Shown here one piece after another: positions 32,553-41,207 of a stretch of DNA of 64,000 bases (positions are counted from its first letter, which is position 1; each line of letters begins with the position of its first letter). The position numbers and the translations under genes are program-made. Source of the DNA: Nocardioides carbamazepini (lineage in GTDB: Bacteria; Actinomycetota; Actinomycetes; Propionibacteriales; Nocardioidaceae). Where the stretch lies: the NCBI RefSeq assembly GCF_024614185.1, contig NZ_JAHTLF010000003.1:186001-250000 (forward strand). Reading direction: 5' to 3'. The notes beneath the pieces were generated by a model. It ran no database searches. It had not been told where the DNA came from and saw only the letters and a program-made list of their open reading frames with translations.

Positions 32553-34376
32553 ATGACGAACCAGATCAAGACCCTCCTCGTCGCCAACCGCGGCGAGATC
32601 GCCCGTCGCGTCTTCCGCACCTGCCGCGACCTCGGCATCCGCTCCGTCGCGGTGTACACCGACCTCGACGCCGACGCGCTCCACGTGCGCGACGCCGACG
32701 TCGCGCTGCGCGTGCCGGGCTATCTGGACGCCGACGCGGTGCTCGCGGCCGCGAAGGAGTCCGGTGCCGACGCGATCCACCCGGGCTACGGCTTCCTCTC
32801 CGAGAACGCCGGCTTCGCCGCGGCGGTCACCGGCGCCGGCCTCGCCTGGGTCGGGCCGAGCCCGCGCGTCATCGAGCAGATGGGCCGCAAGGACGCCGCC
32901 CGTGACCTGGCCGTCGCCGCCGGCCTACCGGTCGTGCCGTCCTATGCCGTCGACGAGGACCCGGCCTCCTTCGCCTACCCCGTCCTGGTCAAGGCCGCCG
33001 CCGGCGGTGGCGGCAAGGGCATGCGCGTCGTGCGCGCGGCGGCCGACTTCGACGCCGCCGTCGCGGCCGCGAAGCGCGAGGCGGCCGGCGCCTTCGGTGA
33101 CGACACGATCCTGATCGAGAAGTACGTCGAGCGCGGCCGCCACATCGAGGTGCAGGTGCTCGGCGACAGCCACGGCACGGTCGTCCACCTCGGCACCCGC
33201 GAGTGCTCGGTGCAGCGTCGCCACCAGAAGGTCCTCGAGGAGGCGCCGGCCCCGGCGCTCGCCGACGAGCTGCGCGAGCGGATCCACACGTCGGCCGTCA
33301 CGCTCTCCGCGTCGGTCGGCTACGAGAACGCCGGCACCATCGAGTACCTCCTCGACGCGAGCACCGGCGACTTCTACTTCCTGGAGATGAACACCCGGCT
33401 CCAGGTCGAGCACCCGGTCACCGAGATCCACAGTGGCACCGACCTCGTCGCGCTGCAGATCGCCGTCGCCGCGGGCGATCCGCTGCCGTTCGACCAGGCG
33501 GGGCTGCGCTTCGGTGGCCACGCGATCGAGGCCCGGATCTACGCCGAGGACGCCTTCGGCGGCTTCCTCCCGCAGGCCGGTACGGCGACCGTCGTGTCCT
33601 GGCCGGAGGGCGCGCGTGTCGACCACGCGCTCGAGTCCGGCCAGGTGGTGAGCACGTCGTACGACCCGATGCTCGGCAAGGTGATCGTCTCCGGGCGCGA
33701 CCGCGAGGCGGCGCGGCGCGCCCTCGTCGCCGCCCTCGACGACACCGCGATCCTGGGTCTGACGACCAACACCGGCTTCCTGCGGGTGCTCGCGGCGGGG
33801 GACGAGTTCGCCGTCCCCGGCGGCATCGACACCGCCTGGCTGGACCGCCACGACGTGCCGGCGCCCGACCCGGCACCCGCCCGGGCGGTCGCGGCCCGGC
33901 TCTGGCTCGACGCCAACACCGCCGTGGGCGGCCCCTTCTCCGGTGACGGCTTCCGGATGGGCGCTCCCGCGGCCCCGGTCGTCGTGGAGTTCACCGACGG
34001 AGACGTGGTGGTGCGCGGCGGTGGTCGAACCGCTCGATCGAAGGACCCGATCGCCCGGGCGAGCCGGCACCATGTCGAGCTCGCCCACCAGGGCCAGCGC
34101 TACGTCTTCCACCGCCCTGACGCGAGTGCCGACCACGGCGCGGCCGCCGGCGACGGCACGATCGTCGCGCCGATGCCGGGCACTGTCCTCGACGTCAAGG
34201 TCGCCGTGGGCGACACCGTCGCCGAGGGCGACGTGCTCGGCGTCGTGGAGGCGATGAAGATGGAACTGGCCCTGAAGGCGCCGTACGCCGGCACCGTCAC
34301 CGCCGTCGGTGCGGCCATTGGCCAGCAGGTCGCTCTGGGCGCCGAGCTGTTCGTCGTCGAGACCGAGGAGGCGTGA
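32553..34376 (+). CDS. mccA: Acyl-CoA carboxylase alpha subunit (biotin carboxylase plus biotin carrier), methylcrotonyl-CoA type
   Basis: A 607-residue two-domain protein. The biotin carboxylase part (1-450) has LLVANRGEIARRVFR, the ATP-grasp loop KAAAGGGGKGMR, RECSVQRRHQKVLEEAPA and the active-site EMNTRLQVEHPVTE. After a linker the carboxyl-terminal 70 residues are a biotinyl domain with the attachment lysine in VVEAMKMELALKAPYAG. It works with mccB in the same operon. ATG 32553 is chosen because GAGGA stands just before it; ATG 32541 overlaps the mccB stop. The gene is followed by HMG-CoA lyase with a one-base overlap. Confidence 0.93.
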   Translation: MTNQIKTLLVANRGEIARRVFRTCRDLGIRSVAVYTDLDADALHVRDADVALRVPGYLDADAVLAAAKESGADAIHPGYGFLSENAGFAAAVTGAGLAWVGPSPRVIEQMGRKDAARDLAVAAGLPVVPSYAVDEDPASFAYPVLVKAAAGGGGKGMRVVRAAADFDAAVAAAKREAAGAFGDDTILIEKYVERGRHIEVQVLGDSHGTVVHLGTRECSVQRRHQKVLEEAPAPALADELRERIHTSAVTLSASVGYENAGTIEYLLDASTGDFYFLEMNTRLQVEHPVTEIHSGTDLVALQIAVAAGDPLPFDQAGLRFGGHAIEARIYAEDAFGGFLPQAGTATVVSWPEGARVDHALESGQVVSTSYDPMLGKVIVSGRDREAARRALVAALDDTAILGLTTNTGFLRVLAAGDEFAVPGGIDTAWLDRHDVPAPDPAPARAVAARLWLDANTAVGGPFSGDGFRMGAPAAPVVVEFTDGDVVVRGGGRTARSKDPIARASRHHVELAHQGQRYVFHRPDASADHGAAAGDGTIVAPMPGTVLDVKVAVGDTVAEGDVLGVVEAMKMELALKAPYAGTVTAVGAAIGQQVALGAELFVVETEEA

Positions 34377-35317
34377 TGGCGGCGCTGCCGATGGTCGTCC
34401 CCGAGCCGGGCCTGCCGACGGAGGTCACGATCTACGAGGTCGGCGCGCGCGACGGCCTGCAGAACGAGAAGGCCGTCGTCCCGACCGAGGTGAAGGCCGA
34501 CTTCGTCCGCCGCCTGCTGGCCGCCGGCCTGCCGATCGTCGAGGCGACCAGCTTCGTGCACCCCCGGTGGGTGCCCCAGCTCGCGGACGCCGCGGACCTG
34601 ATGACCAGCCTGACCGCCGATCTCGGCGACGCCGCCCGGCAGCTGCCCGTCCTGGTGCCCAACCAGCGTGGCCTGGACCGAGCGGTCGAGCTCGGCCTGC
34701 GTCATGTCGCGGTGTTCGCCTCGGCGACCGAGACCTTCGCGAGCAAGAACCTCAACCGCACGCTCGAGTCGCAGTTCGAGATGTTCGAGCCGACCGTCGC
34801 GGCCGCGCTGGCCGCCGGCATGGACGTCCGCGGCTACGTCTCGATGTGCTTCGGCGACCCGTGGGAGGGCGCGGTGCCGGTCGAGCAGGTCGTCGCCGTC
34901 GGCAGGCGACTGCTCGACCTCGGCGTCGGCCAGCTCAGCCTCGGCGACACCATCGGCGTCGCGACCGCCGGCCACGTGCGCGCCCTGGTCGCCGCCTTCG
35001 CCGCCGCCGGCATCGGCCCCGAGCGGCTCGCCCTCCACTTCCACGACACCTACGGGCAGGCGCTCACCAACGTCCACGCGGGACTGCAGTCGGGCGTCAC
35101 GACGTACGACGCCTCGGCGGGCGGCCTCGGCGGCTGCCCCTACGCCAAGAGCGCCACCGGCAACCTGGCCACCGAGGACCTGGTCTGGTTCCTCACCGGC
35201 CTCGGCATCGAGCACGGCGTCGACCTCGACGCGGTCGTCGCCGCCAGCGTCTGGATGGCCGGCGAGCTCGGTCGACCCAGCCCGTCCGCGGTCGTACGGG
35301 CCATGAGGGGCGGCTGA
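34376..35317 (+). CDS. Hydroxymethylglutaryl-CoA lyase
   Basis: A 313-residue TIM-barrel lyase that splits HMG-CoA into acetoacetate and acetyl-CoA, the last step of leucine breakdown. Signature pieces are VTIYEVGARDGLQNEK, with the metal-binding aspartate and Gly-Leu-Gln, LGDTIGVATAGHV, HFHDTYGQALTN with two metal histidines, and GGLGGCPYAKSATGNLATED with the catalytic cysteine loop. ATG 34376 overlaps the mccA stop by one base. The isovaleryl-CoA dehydrogenase and 3-methylglutaconyl-CoA hydratase expected for a complete pathway are not in this operon, although a crotonase and an acyl-CoA dehydrogenase lie 4-8 kb upstream. Confidence 0.93.
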   Translation: MAALPMVVPEPGLPTEVTIYEVGARDGLQNEKAVVPTEVKADFVRRLLAAGLPIVEATSFVHPRWVPQLADAADLMTSLTADLGDAARQLPVLVPNQRGLDRAVELGLRHVAVFASATETFASKNLNRTLESQFEMFEPTVAAALAAGMDVRGYVSMCFGDPWEGAVPVEQVVAVGRRLLDLGVGQLSLGDTIGVATAGHVRALVAAFAAAGIGPERLALHFHDTYGQALTNVHAGLQSGVTTYDASAGGLGGCPYAKSATGNLATEDLVWFLTGLGIEHGVDLDAVVAASVWMAGELGRPSPSAVVRAMRGG

Positions 35318-35494
35318 CCGGACGAGGCCTGCTGCGCGGCGCGCCGGCACGCACCTGGCGGCGTTGGCGTCGCTCGACGGACGACCCGGGTACGACTTCG
35401 CTCCGCCGCCTTGCCATGCACGCACCGGCGCACCGCTCGCGACGGCCTCACCCGGTCAGGCGCCCCTCGGTTCCGTGGATTCCTGACGCACCCT

Positions 35495-35500
35495 TAACGT
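35495..35500 (+). promoter_or_regulatory. -10 hexamer, leaderless promoter
   Basis: TAACGT ends 6 bp before ATG 35507. The 189-bp gap before it (35318-35506) shows no gene or strong hairpin. Confidence 0.5.
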
Positions 35501-35506
35501 TGGGCC

Positions 35507-36700
35507 ATGAGTCGACGACGCGCCTGGGGCTGGGTGGCCGCGTTGCGGGCCGGGTCGACGACGCCGTGGCTCGCGTGGCCGACCGACGGCACCGGTGAGG
35601 GCGACGCGCTGGCCGCAGAGTTGCCGGGCGCCCAGCAGCTGGCGCTGCTGCGCCGGCTCAACCTGCACGCCGCCGCGGCCGGACGCACCGTCCCGACGGA
35701 CATCGCCGACCGGGTCCTCGGCGCCGGCGTCTCCGGGCGTGGACGCAGCGAGCTGGCGCTGGTGGGCGTCGACGAGCCCGGACAGTCCCGTGAGGCCGGG
35801 AGCTCCGGGCAGTTCGGCCCGCGTCCCGTCGACCCCGACGCCCTCGCCGACGACGAGCTGCTGCGGGTCGCCAGCGCCCTGGTCGCCGACGACGTCGCGG
35901 TCGCGGCCGCCGTCCCCGATCCGGAGCCGAGCCTCGTCGAGAGGGTCCGGTCGGTACGCCGGCCGTGGGTGCGCTCGTTCGTCGTCGTCGGTATGCCGTG
36001 GCGTGCGGACGCCGTCCGTGCCGACCTGACCGCGCGCGGCCACCGTCCGGGCGGGCGCCGCCCGACGGCGTACCTCCTCGCCGAGGACCTCGAGACCGTC
36101 CTCGTCCAGGCCTGGACCTCCCGCTGCTTCGACCAGGGCGGCGCGACCTGGCGTGGCTTCGTGCGCGCCAACGCCGGCGCCGGCAACCTCCCCCCGCGCG
36201 CCGACGTCGCGCGGATGGCGCGCTCCGCCGCCTACAAGTACGGAGCCGAGCGGGTCCGGGTCGTCCTCGACGACCGGCTGATGGCCGACGAGCTCGGGGT
36301 GCCCCGGCTCGGCGCGCCGCCCCGGCTCGGCGCCCATGCCGTCGACCTGGTCCGCCGGGTGGGTGAGCCGCTCGGCCTGCTGGTGGCCTCGGAGGAGCGT
36401 CCGCGACTGCTCCGCGAGACCCTCGGCGAGCGTCTCGACGGTCGGGGGGGACCGCCGCCGACCCTCCCGCCGCGGTGGGACACCTGGCTGCGCACCCAGG
36501 CCGAACGCACCCGGCACGACCTCGCCGCCGCTCGCTACCCTGTGCTCGGCGACCTCGACCAGCTGCTGCCGCGCCCCCTCGGCTCCGAGCAGTCGGGCCC
36601 GGTGGTCCCGGTCGACGCCGAGGTGCTGTCCCTCGCGCTGGGCCTGCTCCTCGACCCCGTGACCGCGACAGCCAGGACCCAGGGCAAGGAGGACGCGTGA
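35507..36700 (+). CDS. Uncharacterised protein, partner of the sulfotransferase gene
   Basis: I do not recognise a family for this 397-residue soluble protein. It opens WGWVAALRAGSTTPWLAWP, continues with an acidic Ala-rich region, then two Arg/Trp-rich patches (VRRPWVRSFVVVGMPWRADAV; AWTSRCFDQGGATWRGFVRA), and ends with a proline-rich stretch (PPPTLPPRWDTWLRTQAER) before ARYPVLGDLDQLLP. No signal peptide or membrane segment is seen. It precedes a sulfotransferase-like gene by 85 bp on the same strand, so the two may share a pathway, perhaps modification of a surface glycan. That link is inference. Confidence 0.7.
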   Translation: MSRRRAWGWVAALRAGSTTPWLAWPTDGTGEGDALAAELPGAQQLALLRRLNLHAAAAGRTVPTDIADRVLGAGVSGRGRSELALVGVDEPGQSREAGSSGQFGPRPVDPDALADDELLRVASALVADDVAVAAAVPDPEPSLVERVRSVRRPWVRSFVVVGMPWRADAVRADLTARGHRPGGRRPTAYLLAEDLETVLVQAWTSRCFDQGGATWRGFVRANAGAGNLPPRADVARMARSAAYKYGAERVRVVLDDRLMADELGVPRLGAPPRLGAHAVDLVRRVGEPLGLLVASEERPRLLRETLGERLDGRGGPPPTLPPRWDTWLRTQAERTRHDLAAARYPVLGDLDQLLPRPLGSEQSGPVVPVDAEVLSLALGLLLDPVTATARTQGKEDA

Positions 36701-36785
36701 ACCAGCCCACCGCGTTCCACGGCTCCCCCGCTGCACTCCGCCGCCGCACGACTCCGCGCGGCCGCACTACCCTGCGGGGACCCCG

Positions 36786-38024
36786 GTGAGTCGGCGGGTC
36801 CTGCTCCACGTCGGCACGCCCAAGACCGGGACGTCGTACCTCCAGGACGTGCTCTACAAGAACCGCAGCCGCCTGCTCAAGCAGGACGTCAGCTATCCGG
36901 CGGACCGGTTCGATGCCCACTTCCTCGCGGCGCTCGACCTGATGCGACTGCGCTGGGGCGGGCTTGAGGCCGAGGCGGTCGGTGCCTGGGACAAGCTCTC
37001 CGCGCAGGTCCGTGAGCACGACGGCACCTCGATCATCAGCCACGAGATCCTCGCCTCCGCCTCGCGCAGCCAGGTCGCGCGGGCGCTCGCCTCGCTCGGC
37101 CACCGGCCGGGCGGTGACACGAGCGACGGCGGCACCGAGGTCCACCTGATCCTCTCCGTGCGCGACCTCGTCCGGCAGATCCCCGCCGAGTGGCAGGAGA
37201 ACGTCAAGCACCGGGCACGGTTCGGGTACGGCCGGTTCCTCGAGCTGATCCAGGACCCCGAGCGGGCGCACCGGGTCGGCGCCTGGTTCTGGGGTGTGCA
37301 GGAGATCCCCGACATCCTGGACCGCTGGGGCGCCGACCTCCCACCGGAACGGGTCCACCTGGTCACCGTGCCGCCGACGGGCGGCTCGCCCGAGCTGCTG
37401 TGGGACCGGTTCAGCACGGCGTTCGGCCTCGCCGAGCTCGACCTGAAGCTCACCACCCAGCGTGCGAACCCGAGCCTCGGTGTCCCCGAGTCGGCGTTGA
37501 TCCGCCGGATCAACCGGGTCGCCGCCCGCGACCTGCCGCCGCAGCACTACCGGCCGCTGGTGCGCGAGCTGCTCGCGCACCGCACCCTCTCCAAGCGCAC
37601 CAAGTCGGCGCGGCTCGGGCTGCCGCCGGACCAGTACCCGTGGGTGCGCGAGCTCACCGACAGCTGGATCGCCGAGCTGTCCCGCCGCGGGTACGACGTC
37701 GTGGGCGACCTGCAGGACCTGCAGGGTGCGCCCGCGCCGAGCGGGAAGTGGGTCGACCCGGACCACCCGCCGGAGCGGCAGGTGGCCTCGGCCGCCGTCG
37801 ACGCGATCAAGGCGCTGCTGCTCGACAACGCCGAGGCGCATGCCGAGAACGAGCGGCTGCGCCGCAAGCTCGAGGTGGCCCGCCGCGAGCTGGTCCGGGC
37901 CCGCACCCCGCGGCTGATGCGGTCGATGGAGTGGACCGTGCACCGGCTCGAGAGCAGCGGCAAGGGCCGCCAGGCGCTGGAGGTCTACCGCAAGGCCAGG
38001 GGCCGGAACTCCCGCCCGGCATAG
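36786..38024 (+). CDS. Sulfotransferase-like protein
   Basis: A 412-residue protein with the 5'-phosphosulfate loop of PAPS-dependent sulfotransferases at residues 6-19 (LHVGTPKTGTSYLQ). The 3'-phosphate-binding Arg/Ser segment is probably LILSVRDLVRQIPAEWQE. The last 90 residues are a predicted coiled coil (ENERLRRKLEVARRELVRAR). Targets of such actinobacterial proteins are unknown; cell-surface polysaccharides or lipids are plausible. It starts with GTG 12 bp after TACCCT, so it may have its own short-leader promoter. The last 40 bp overlap the convergent EcsC-family gene. Confidence 0.83.
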   Translation: MSRRVLLHVGTPKTGTSYLQDVLYKNRSRLLKQDVSYPADRFDAHFLAALDLMRLRWGGLEAEAVGAWDKLSAQVREHDGTSIISHEILASASRSQVARALASLGHRPGGDTSDGGTEVHLILSVRDLVRQIPAEWQENVKHRARFGYGRFLELIQDPERAHRVGAWFWGVQEIPDILDRWGADLPPERVHLVTVPPTGGSPELLWDRFSTAFGLAELDLKLTTQRANPSLGVPESALIRRINRVAARDLPPQHYRPLVRELLAHRTLSKRTKSARLGLPPDQYPWVRELTDSWIAELSRRGYDVVGDLQDLQGAPAPSGKWVDPDHPPERQVASAAVDAIKALLLDNAEAHAENERLRRKLEVARRELVRARTPRLMRSMEWTVHRLESSGKGRQALEVYRKARGRNSRPA

Positions 38025-38680
38025 CGCCCGACCCGGTAGGTGCTCCAGCCGTCGGTCACCGCGCCGACGGCTCCGCCGACGAGCGGGACCCGCTTGCCGA
38101 CCGTGGTGACCATCCGCTTGCCGATCACCCGGCCGATCAGCTCGCCCGCCAGCACGGTGGACACCGTGCGGTCCAGGGTCGGGTCGTGCTGCGGCGCGGT
38201 CGCGATCGCCATCGGCGGCGCGGGCAGCTGGTGCCGCTTCACCATCGACCTCACGGCGTCCTCGCCGAGGATGCAGACCAGGATCGCGTTGCGCACCCGC
38301 GGGTCGTCGAGGTCGTAGCCGCGCAGGTAGGCGATGCCGGCCACCATCCGGCACTGGATGATCGCGAGCCCGGTGATGCTCGCCGGTGCCACGATGGCGG
38401 CCGTGATCAGGCCGCCCAGGTTGGTCGCCAGGCCCTCCACGCCGGCGTACGCGACGTGGTTCTCGATGAGCTCCCGCACCGCCTTGTCGACGTTGCCGTG
38501 CTGCTCCTCGAGCTGGGCCCGCGCTGCCTGGGCCGCCGGCGGCAGCGGCCCGACGCCCACCAGGGCCCGGTGCAGGGCCTCGCGTACGAACGACTGGGTC
38601 AGTCCCGGGGCCAGCTGGGTGACCTTCGGGGCGAGTTGCTGGGCGGTGCGCAGTGCCAGGCCCTTCTTGAGCGACGCCAT
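37985..38680 (-). CDS. EcsC-family protein
   Basis: A 231-residue protein of the EcsC family. It has an amphipathic helical N-terminus (LAPKVTQLAPGLTQSFVREAL), two glycine-rich hydrophobic stretches (NLGGLITAAIVAPASITGLA; RVPLVGGAVGAVTDGW) and the conserved GYDLDDPRVRNAILVCILGED. EcsC proteins are membrane-associated and their function is not settled; B. subtilis EcsC is encoded with an ABC transporter linked to secretion. ATG 38680 is used; an upstream in-frame GTG at 38725 would add 15 residues. The 3' end overlaps the sulfotransferase gene. Confidence 0.82.
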   Translation of the reverse strand: MASLKKGLALRTAQQLAPKVTQLAPGLTQSFVREALHRALVGVGPLPPAAQAARAQLEEQHGNVDKAVRELIENHVAYAGVEGLATNLGGLITAAIVAPASITGLAIIQCRMVAGIAYLRGYDLDDPRVRNAILVCILGEDAVRSMVKRHQLPAPPMAIATAPQHDPTLDRTVSTVLAGELIGRVIGKRMVTTVGKRVPLVGGAVGAVTDGWSTYRVGRYAGREFRPLALR

Positions 38681-38737
38681 GACCCGATCGTAGGCGGACC
38701 CTCCATCCGACGGGCCTACCCTCACCTCCCGCCCTCA

Positions 38738-38743
38738 TAGGAT
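38738..38743 (+). promoter_or_regulatory. -10 hexamer, leaderless promoter for aat
   Basis: TAGGAT ends 6 bp before GTG 38750 and no ribosome site is visible. Confidence 0.55.
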
Positions 38744-38749
38744 CGGCTC

Positions 38750-39496
38750 GTGCCCGTCGAGCCCGAGCCCAGCCCATGGGTCTTCCCGAGTCGGGCGGAC
38801 CTGGCGGCGCTGCCGGTGCTCGACGACCCTGAGGAGTACGACGAGGACGAGGCCGACGACGGGGACGGGACCCACGACGGCAGCGACCTGGTCGCGGTGG
38901 GGGCCGATCTCGCGCCCGGCACCCTGCTCGCGGCCTACCGGCACGGGCTGTTCCCGATGCCCGAGGGACGCGCGATCGGCTGGTGGAGCCCGGCCCACCG
39001 CGGCGTGCTGCGCCTCGACGATCTCCGCGTCTCCCGCTCACTGCGCCGCTCGGCGCGGGACTTCGAGGTGCGGGTCGACACCGCCTTCGACGATGTCCTC
39101 GCCGCCTGCGCCGACCCGCGCCGTCCCCACGGGTGGATCGACGACCGGATCGCCCGGGCGTACGGCGAGCTCCACCGGCTGGGCTGGGCGCACTCCGTCG
39201 AGACCTGGCAGGACGGCCGCCTGGTCGGGGGCCTGTACGGCGTCGCGGTCGGGGGCCTGTTCGCGGGCGAGTCGATGTTCCACCACGTCACCGACGCGTC
39301 CAAGGTGGCGCTGCTCGGGCTCGTCGACGGGCTCCGTGCCGACGCCGACGGGGCCGTGGGCAACCGGCTGATCGACGTCCAGTGGGCCACGGCGCATCTC
39401 ACGAGCCTCGGTGTGCGACAGGTCACCCGGGCGTCGTACCTGCGTGAGCTGGGCCGCCTGCTCGACGTGCCGACGGCCGCGTTCTGGCAGGCCTGA
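38750..39496 (+). CDS. aat: Leucyl/phenylalanyl-tRNA-protein transferase
   Basis: A 248-residue enzyme that adds Leu or Phe from charged tRNA to the N-terminus of proteins starting with Arg or Lys, marking them for ClpS/ClpAP-type degradation. Family motifs are LLAAYRHGLFPMPEG, IGWWSPAHRGVLRLDD, the GWAHSVETWQDGRLVGGLYGV catalytic region and GESMFHHVTDASKVAL. It carries an acidic insert near residues 28-44 (EEYDEDEADDGDGTHDG) that the E. coli enzyme lacks. Soluble, single gene. The GTG start is supported by a leaderless promoter. Confidence 0.95.
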   Translation: MPVEPEPSPWVFPSRADLAALPVLDDPEEYDEDEADDGDGTHDGSDLVAVGADLAPGTLLAAYRHGLFPMPEGRAIGWWSPAHRGVLRLDDLRVSRSLRRSARDFEVRVDTAFDDVLAACADPRRPHGWIDDRIARAYGELHRLGWAHSVETWQDGRLVGGLYGVAVGGLFAGESMFHHVTDASKVALLGLVDGLRADADGAVGNRLIDVQWATAHLTSLGVRQVTRASYLRELGRLLDVPTAAFWQA

Positions 39497-39661
39497 GCCG
39501 TTCCGGCACCGCGCCGGTCACGGATCGGCTACCTGCTGTTCGCCGCGCCTGTGAATAGTCTGAGCCGGGTGGGGGCAGGGTGACCGCGTGGTCGCCCGCT
39601 CGGCCGTGCCCTGCTCACGGGCCAGGTCGAGGCGCCCCGGCTCCCTAGGAAAGGAAACGAC

Positions 39662-40099
39662 ATGACCCCGATCAAGCGCCCGCTGGCCATCGCCGGCGCG
39701 GCCGTGCTGCTGGGCCTGACCCTGACCGCCTGTGGTGGCAGCAGCTACCCGACCGATGCGTCGGAGAAGGAGTTCTGCGAGGGCTTCGGTGACGTCATCA
39801 CCGTCACCGGCGCCGTCGAGGGCGACGAGCCCACCGAGGACGAGTGGAAGGACCTCCAGAAGGCCTACGAGGACCTCGGCGACATCGGCACCCCCAAGGA
39901 CATCGGCGACACCGAGCGCAACGGCTTCGAGGTCATGGTCGACACGATCACCGACCTCGACTACGACGAGGCGAAGAAGTCCTTCGGAGACGAGGACGGC
40001 GACGACTCCATCCCCGGCGTCTCCAAGGACGACGAGAAGGATGTCGACAAGTTCTCCGACTACCTCCAGGACACCTGCGCCGACCAGCTCGGCGGCTGA
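39662..40099 (+). CDS. Small acidic lipoprotein A
   Basis: A 145-residue lipoprotein: signal peptide with lipobox LTAC (cysteine at about residue 24), followed by a very acidic mature part rich in Asp, Glu and Lys. The family is not recognised. It is a paralogue of the next gene: both open with KRPLA.AGA.VLL.L.LTACGG and share GTPKDI.D..R.GFE. Two further cysteines (EFCEGF and DTCADQ) could form a disulphide. A strong ribosome site (AAAGGAAA) lies 6 bp ahead. The pair is probably one transcript and faces the outside of the membrane. Confidence 0.85.
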   Translation: MTPIKRPLAIAGAAVLLGLTLTACGGSSYPTDASEKEFCEGFGDVITVTGAVEGDEPTEDEWKDLQKAYEDLGDIGTPKDIGDTERNGFEVMVDTITDLDYDEAKKSFGDEDGDDSIPGVSKDDEKDVDKFSDYLQDTCADQLGG

Positions 40100-40122
40100 A
40101 GCATCCCAGGAAGGGAAGCCCC

Positions 40123-40761
40123 ATGACTCTCATGAAGCGCCCGCTGGCCACTGCCGGCGCCACCGTCCTGCTGGCCCTCTCGCTCACCGCCTGCGGCGGC
40201 GGAGCGCCGAGCGACGCGTCCGTCGACGACTTCTGCGACGCCGTCGCCGACGCCAGCGGCCAGGAGTTCCTGACCGCCTTCCAGGAGAAGGACTACGACA
40301 AGATCGAGGACATCCTCAAGAAGGCGGCCGAGAAGGTCGAGGAGACCGGCACGCCGAAGGACATCCCCGACGACGCGCGCGAGGGCTTCGAGCTCCAGCT
40401 CGACGCGTACGACGACCTCGACGCGGACGACATCAAGAAGGCGCTGGAGGCCGAGACCGGCGAGGACCCGTTCGCCGGTGAGCTCTCGAAGGACGAGGAG
40501 AAGAAGGTCGAGGCGTTCATGACCTACCAGTCCGAGACCTGCTCCGACGTCAGCGCCCCGGACGGCGACGACCTGCCGACGGACCTTCCGACCGACCTGC
40601 CGACGGACCTTCCGTCGGATCTCCCGACGACCCCGGAGGACCTCGAGAGCCTCATGTCGGATCTCCCGACGTCCCCCGAGGACCTCGAGAGCCTCATGTC
40701 GGACCTGCCGACGAGCCCCGAGGACCTCGAGAGCCTGCTCTCGGACCTTCCCACGCAGTGA
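40123..40761 (+). CDS. Small acidic lipoprotein B with C-terminal repeats
   Basis: A 212-residue lipoprotein paralogous to the preceding gene: lipobox LTAC, the shared GTPKDIPDDAREGFE block and a cysteine pair (DFCDAV and ETCSDV). It differs by a C-terminal extension of about 65 residues made of LPTD/LPSD units followed by three 14-residue repeats (DLPTSPEDLESLMS pattern), encoded by a 42-bp tandem repeat. Such an acidic repeat tail could act as a spacer or binding stalk in the wall. ATG 40123 has AAGGGAAG ahead. A strong hairpin follows the stop. Confidence 0.85.
   Translation: MTLMKRPLATAGATVLLALSLTACGGGAPSDASVDDFCDAVADASGQEFLTAFQEKDYDKIEDILKKAAEKVEETGTPKDIPDDAREGFELQLDAYDDLDADDIKKALEAETGEDPFAGELSKDEEKKVEAFMTYQSETCSDVSAPDGDDLPTDLPTDLPTDLPSDLPTTPEDLESLMSDLPTSPEDLESLMSDLPTSPEDLESLLSDLPTQ
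40618..40743. repeat. 42-bp coding tandem repeat, three units
   Basis: Units at 40618-40659, 40660-40701 and 40702-40743 encode three near-identical 14-residue blocks of lipoprotein B. The first two differ by few bases, the third more. Confidence 0.85.
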
Positions 40762-40780
40762 CGCACTGCCCGCAACGACA

Positions 40781-40818
40781 CGGCCCCGCCGACCAGGCCG
40801 TCCTGGTCGGCGGGGCCG
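40781..40818. terminator. Hairpin terminator between convergent genes
   Basis: CGGCCCCGCCGACCAGG (40781-40797) pairs perfectly with 40802-40818 around a 4-base loop. It lies between lipoprotein B and the convergent rhodanese gene. There is no T-run on either side, as is common in high-G+C actinobacteria. Confidence 0.88.
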
Positions 40819-40840
40819 CGTCGTACGCCGGGAGGCGGGA

Positions 40841-41179
40841 TCAGACGACGTACGGCGGCTGGTCGCCGTCGGCGACCATCGCGCGTCCGGCCCGCTCCCA
40901 CCCGAGCATGCCGTCGACGAGGTTGACGACGTCATAGCCTTGCTGCGCGAGGTAGGCGACCGCCCGGGCCGAGCGTCCGCCGGCCTTGCAGACCACGAGC
41001 GTCTGCGGTGCCTCGAGCTCGACGAACTCACCGAGCCGGGCGGGCAGCTCCATCAGCGGGATGTGCAGCGCGCCGTCGATGTGACCGGCGGCCCACTCGT
41101 CGTCCTCACGGACGTCGAGCACCACGAGGCCCTCGGGCAGCGGGTCCGGCAGGCCGTCGATCTCGGTCGTTGGGATCAC
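40841..41179 (-). CDS. Rhodanese-domain protein (single-domain sulfurtransferase)
   Basis: A 112-residue single rhodanese domain. The active-site loop is CKAGGRS with the persulfide cysteine, and the opening motif is VLDVREDDEWAAGHIDGALHIPLMEL. Such small rhodaneses carry sulfane sulfur for detoxification or cofactor sulfur transfer in the cytoplasm; the partner is unknown. It starts with GTG; a TAGAGT hexamer (41186-41191, minus strand) ends 6 bp before, so the message looks leaderless. Confidence 0.9.
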   Translation of the reverse strand: MIPTTEIDGLPDPLPEGLVVLDVREDDEWAAGHIDGALHIPLMELPARLGEFVELEAPQTLVVCKAGGRSARAVAYLAQQGYDVVNLVDGMLGWERAGRAMVADGDQPPYVV

Positions 41180-41185
41180 GCGATC

Positions 41186-41191
41186 ACTCTA
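41186..41191 (-). promoter_or_regulatory. -10 hexamer, leaderless promoter for the rhodanese gene
   Basis: TAGAGT on the minus strand ends 6 bp before GTG 41179. Confidence 0.5.
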
Positions 41192-41207
41192 CGACGGCGA
41201 CCCGGTC

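Noticed and set aside
35658..39041. Over 1,100-codon open frame on the minus strand
   Set aside because: It crosses two or three well-supported plus-strand genes (unknown protein, sulfotransferase, aat) and has low-complexity translation.
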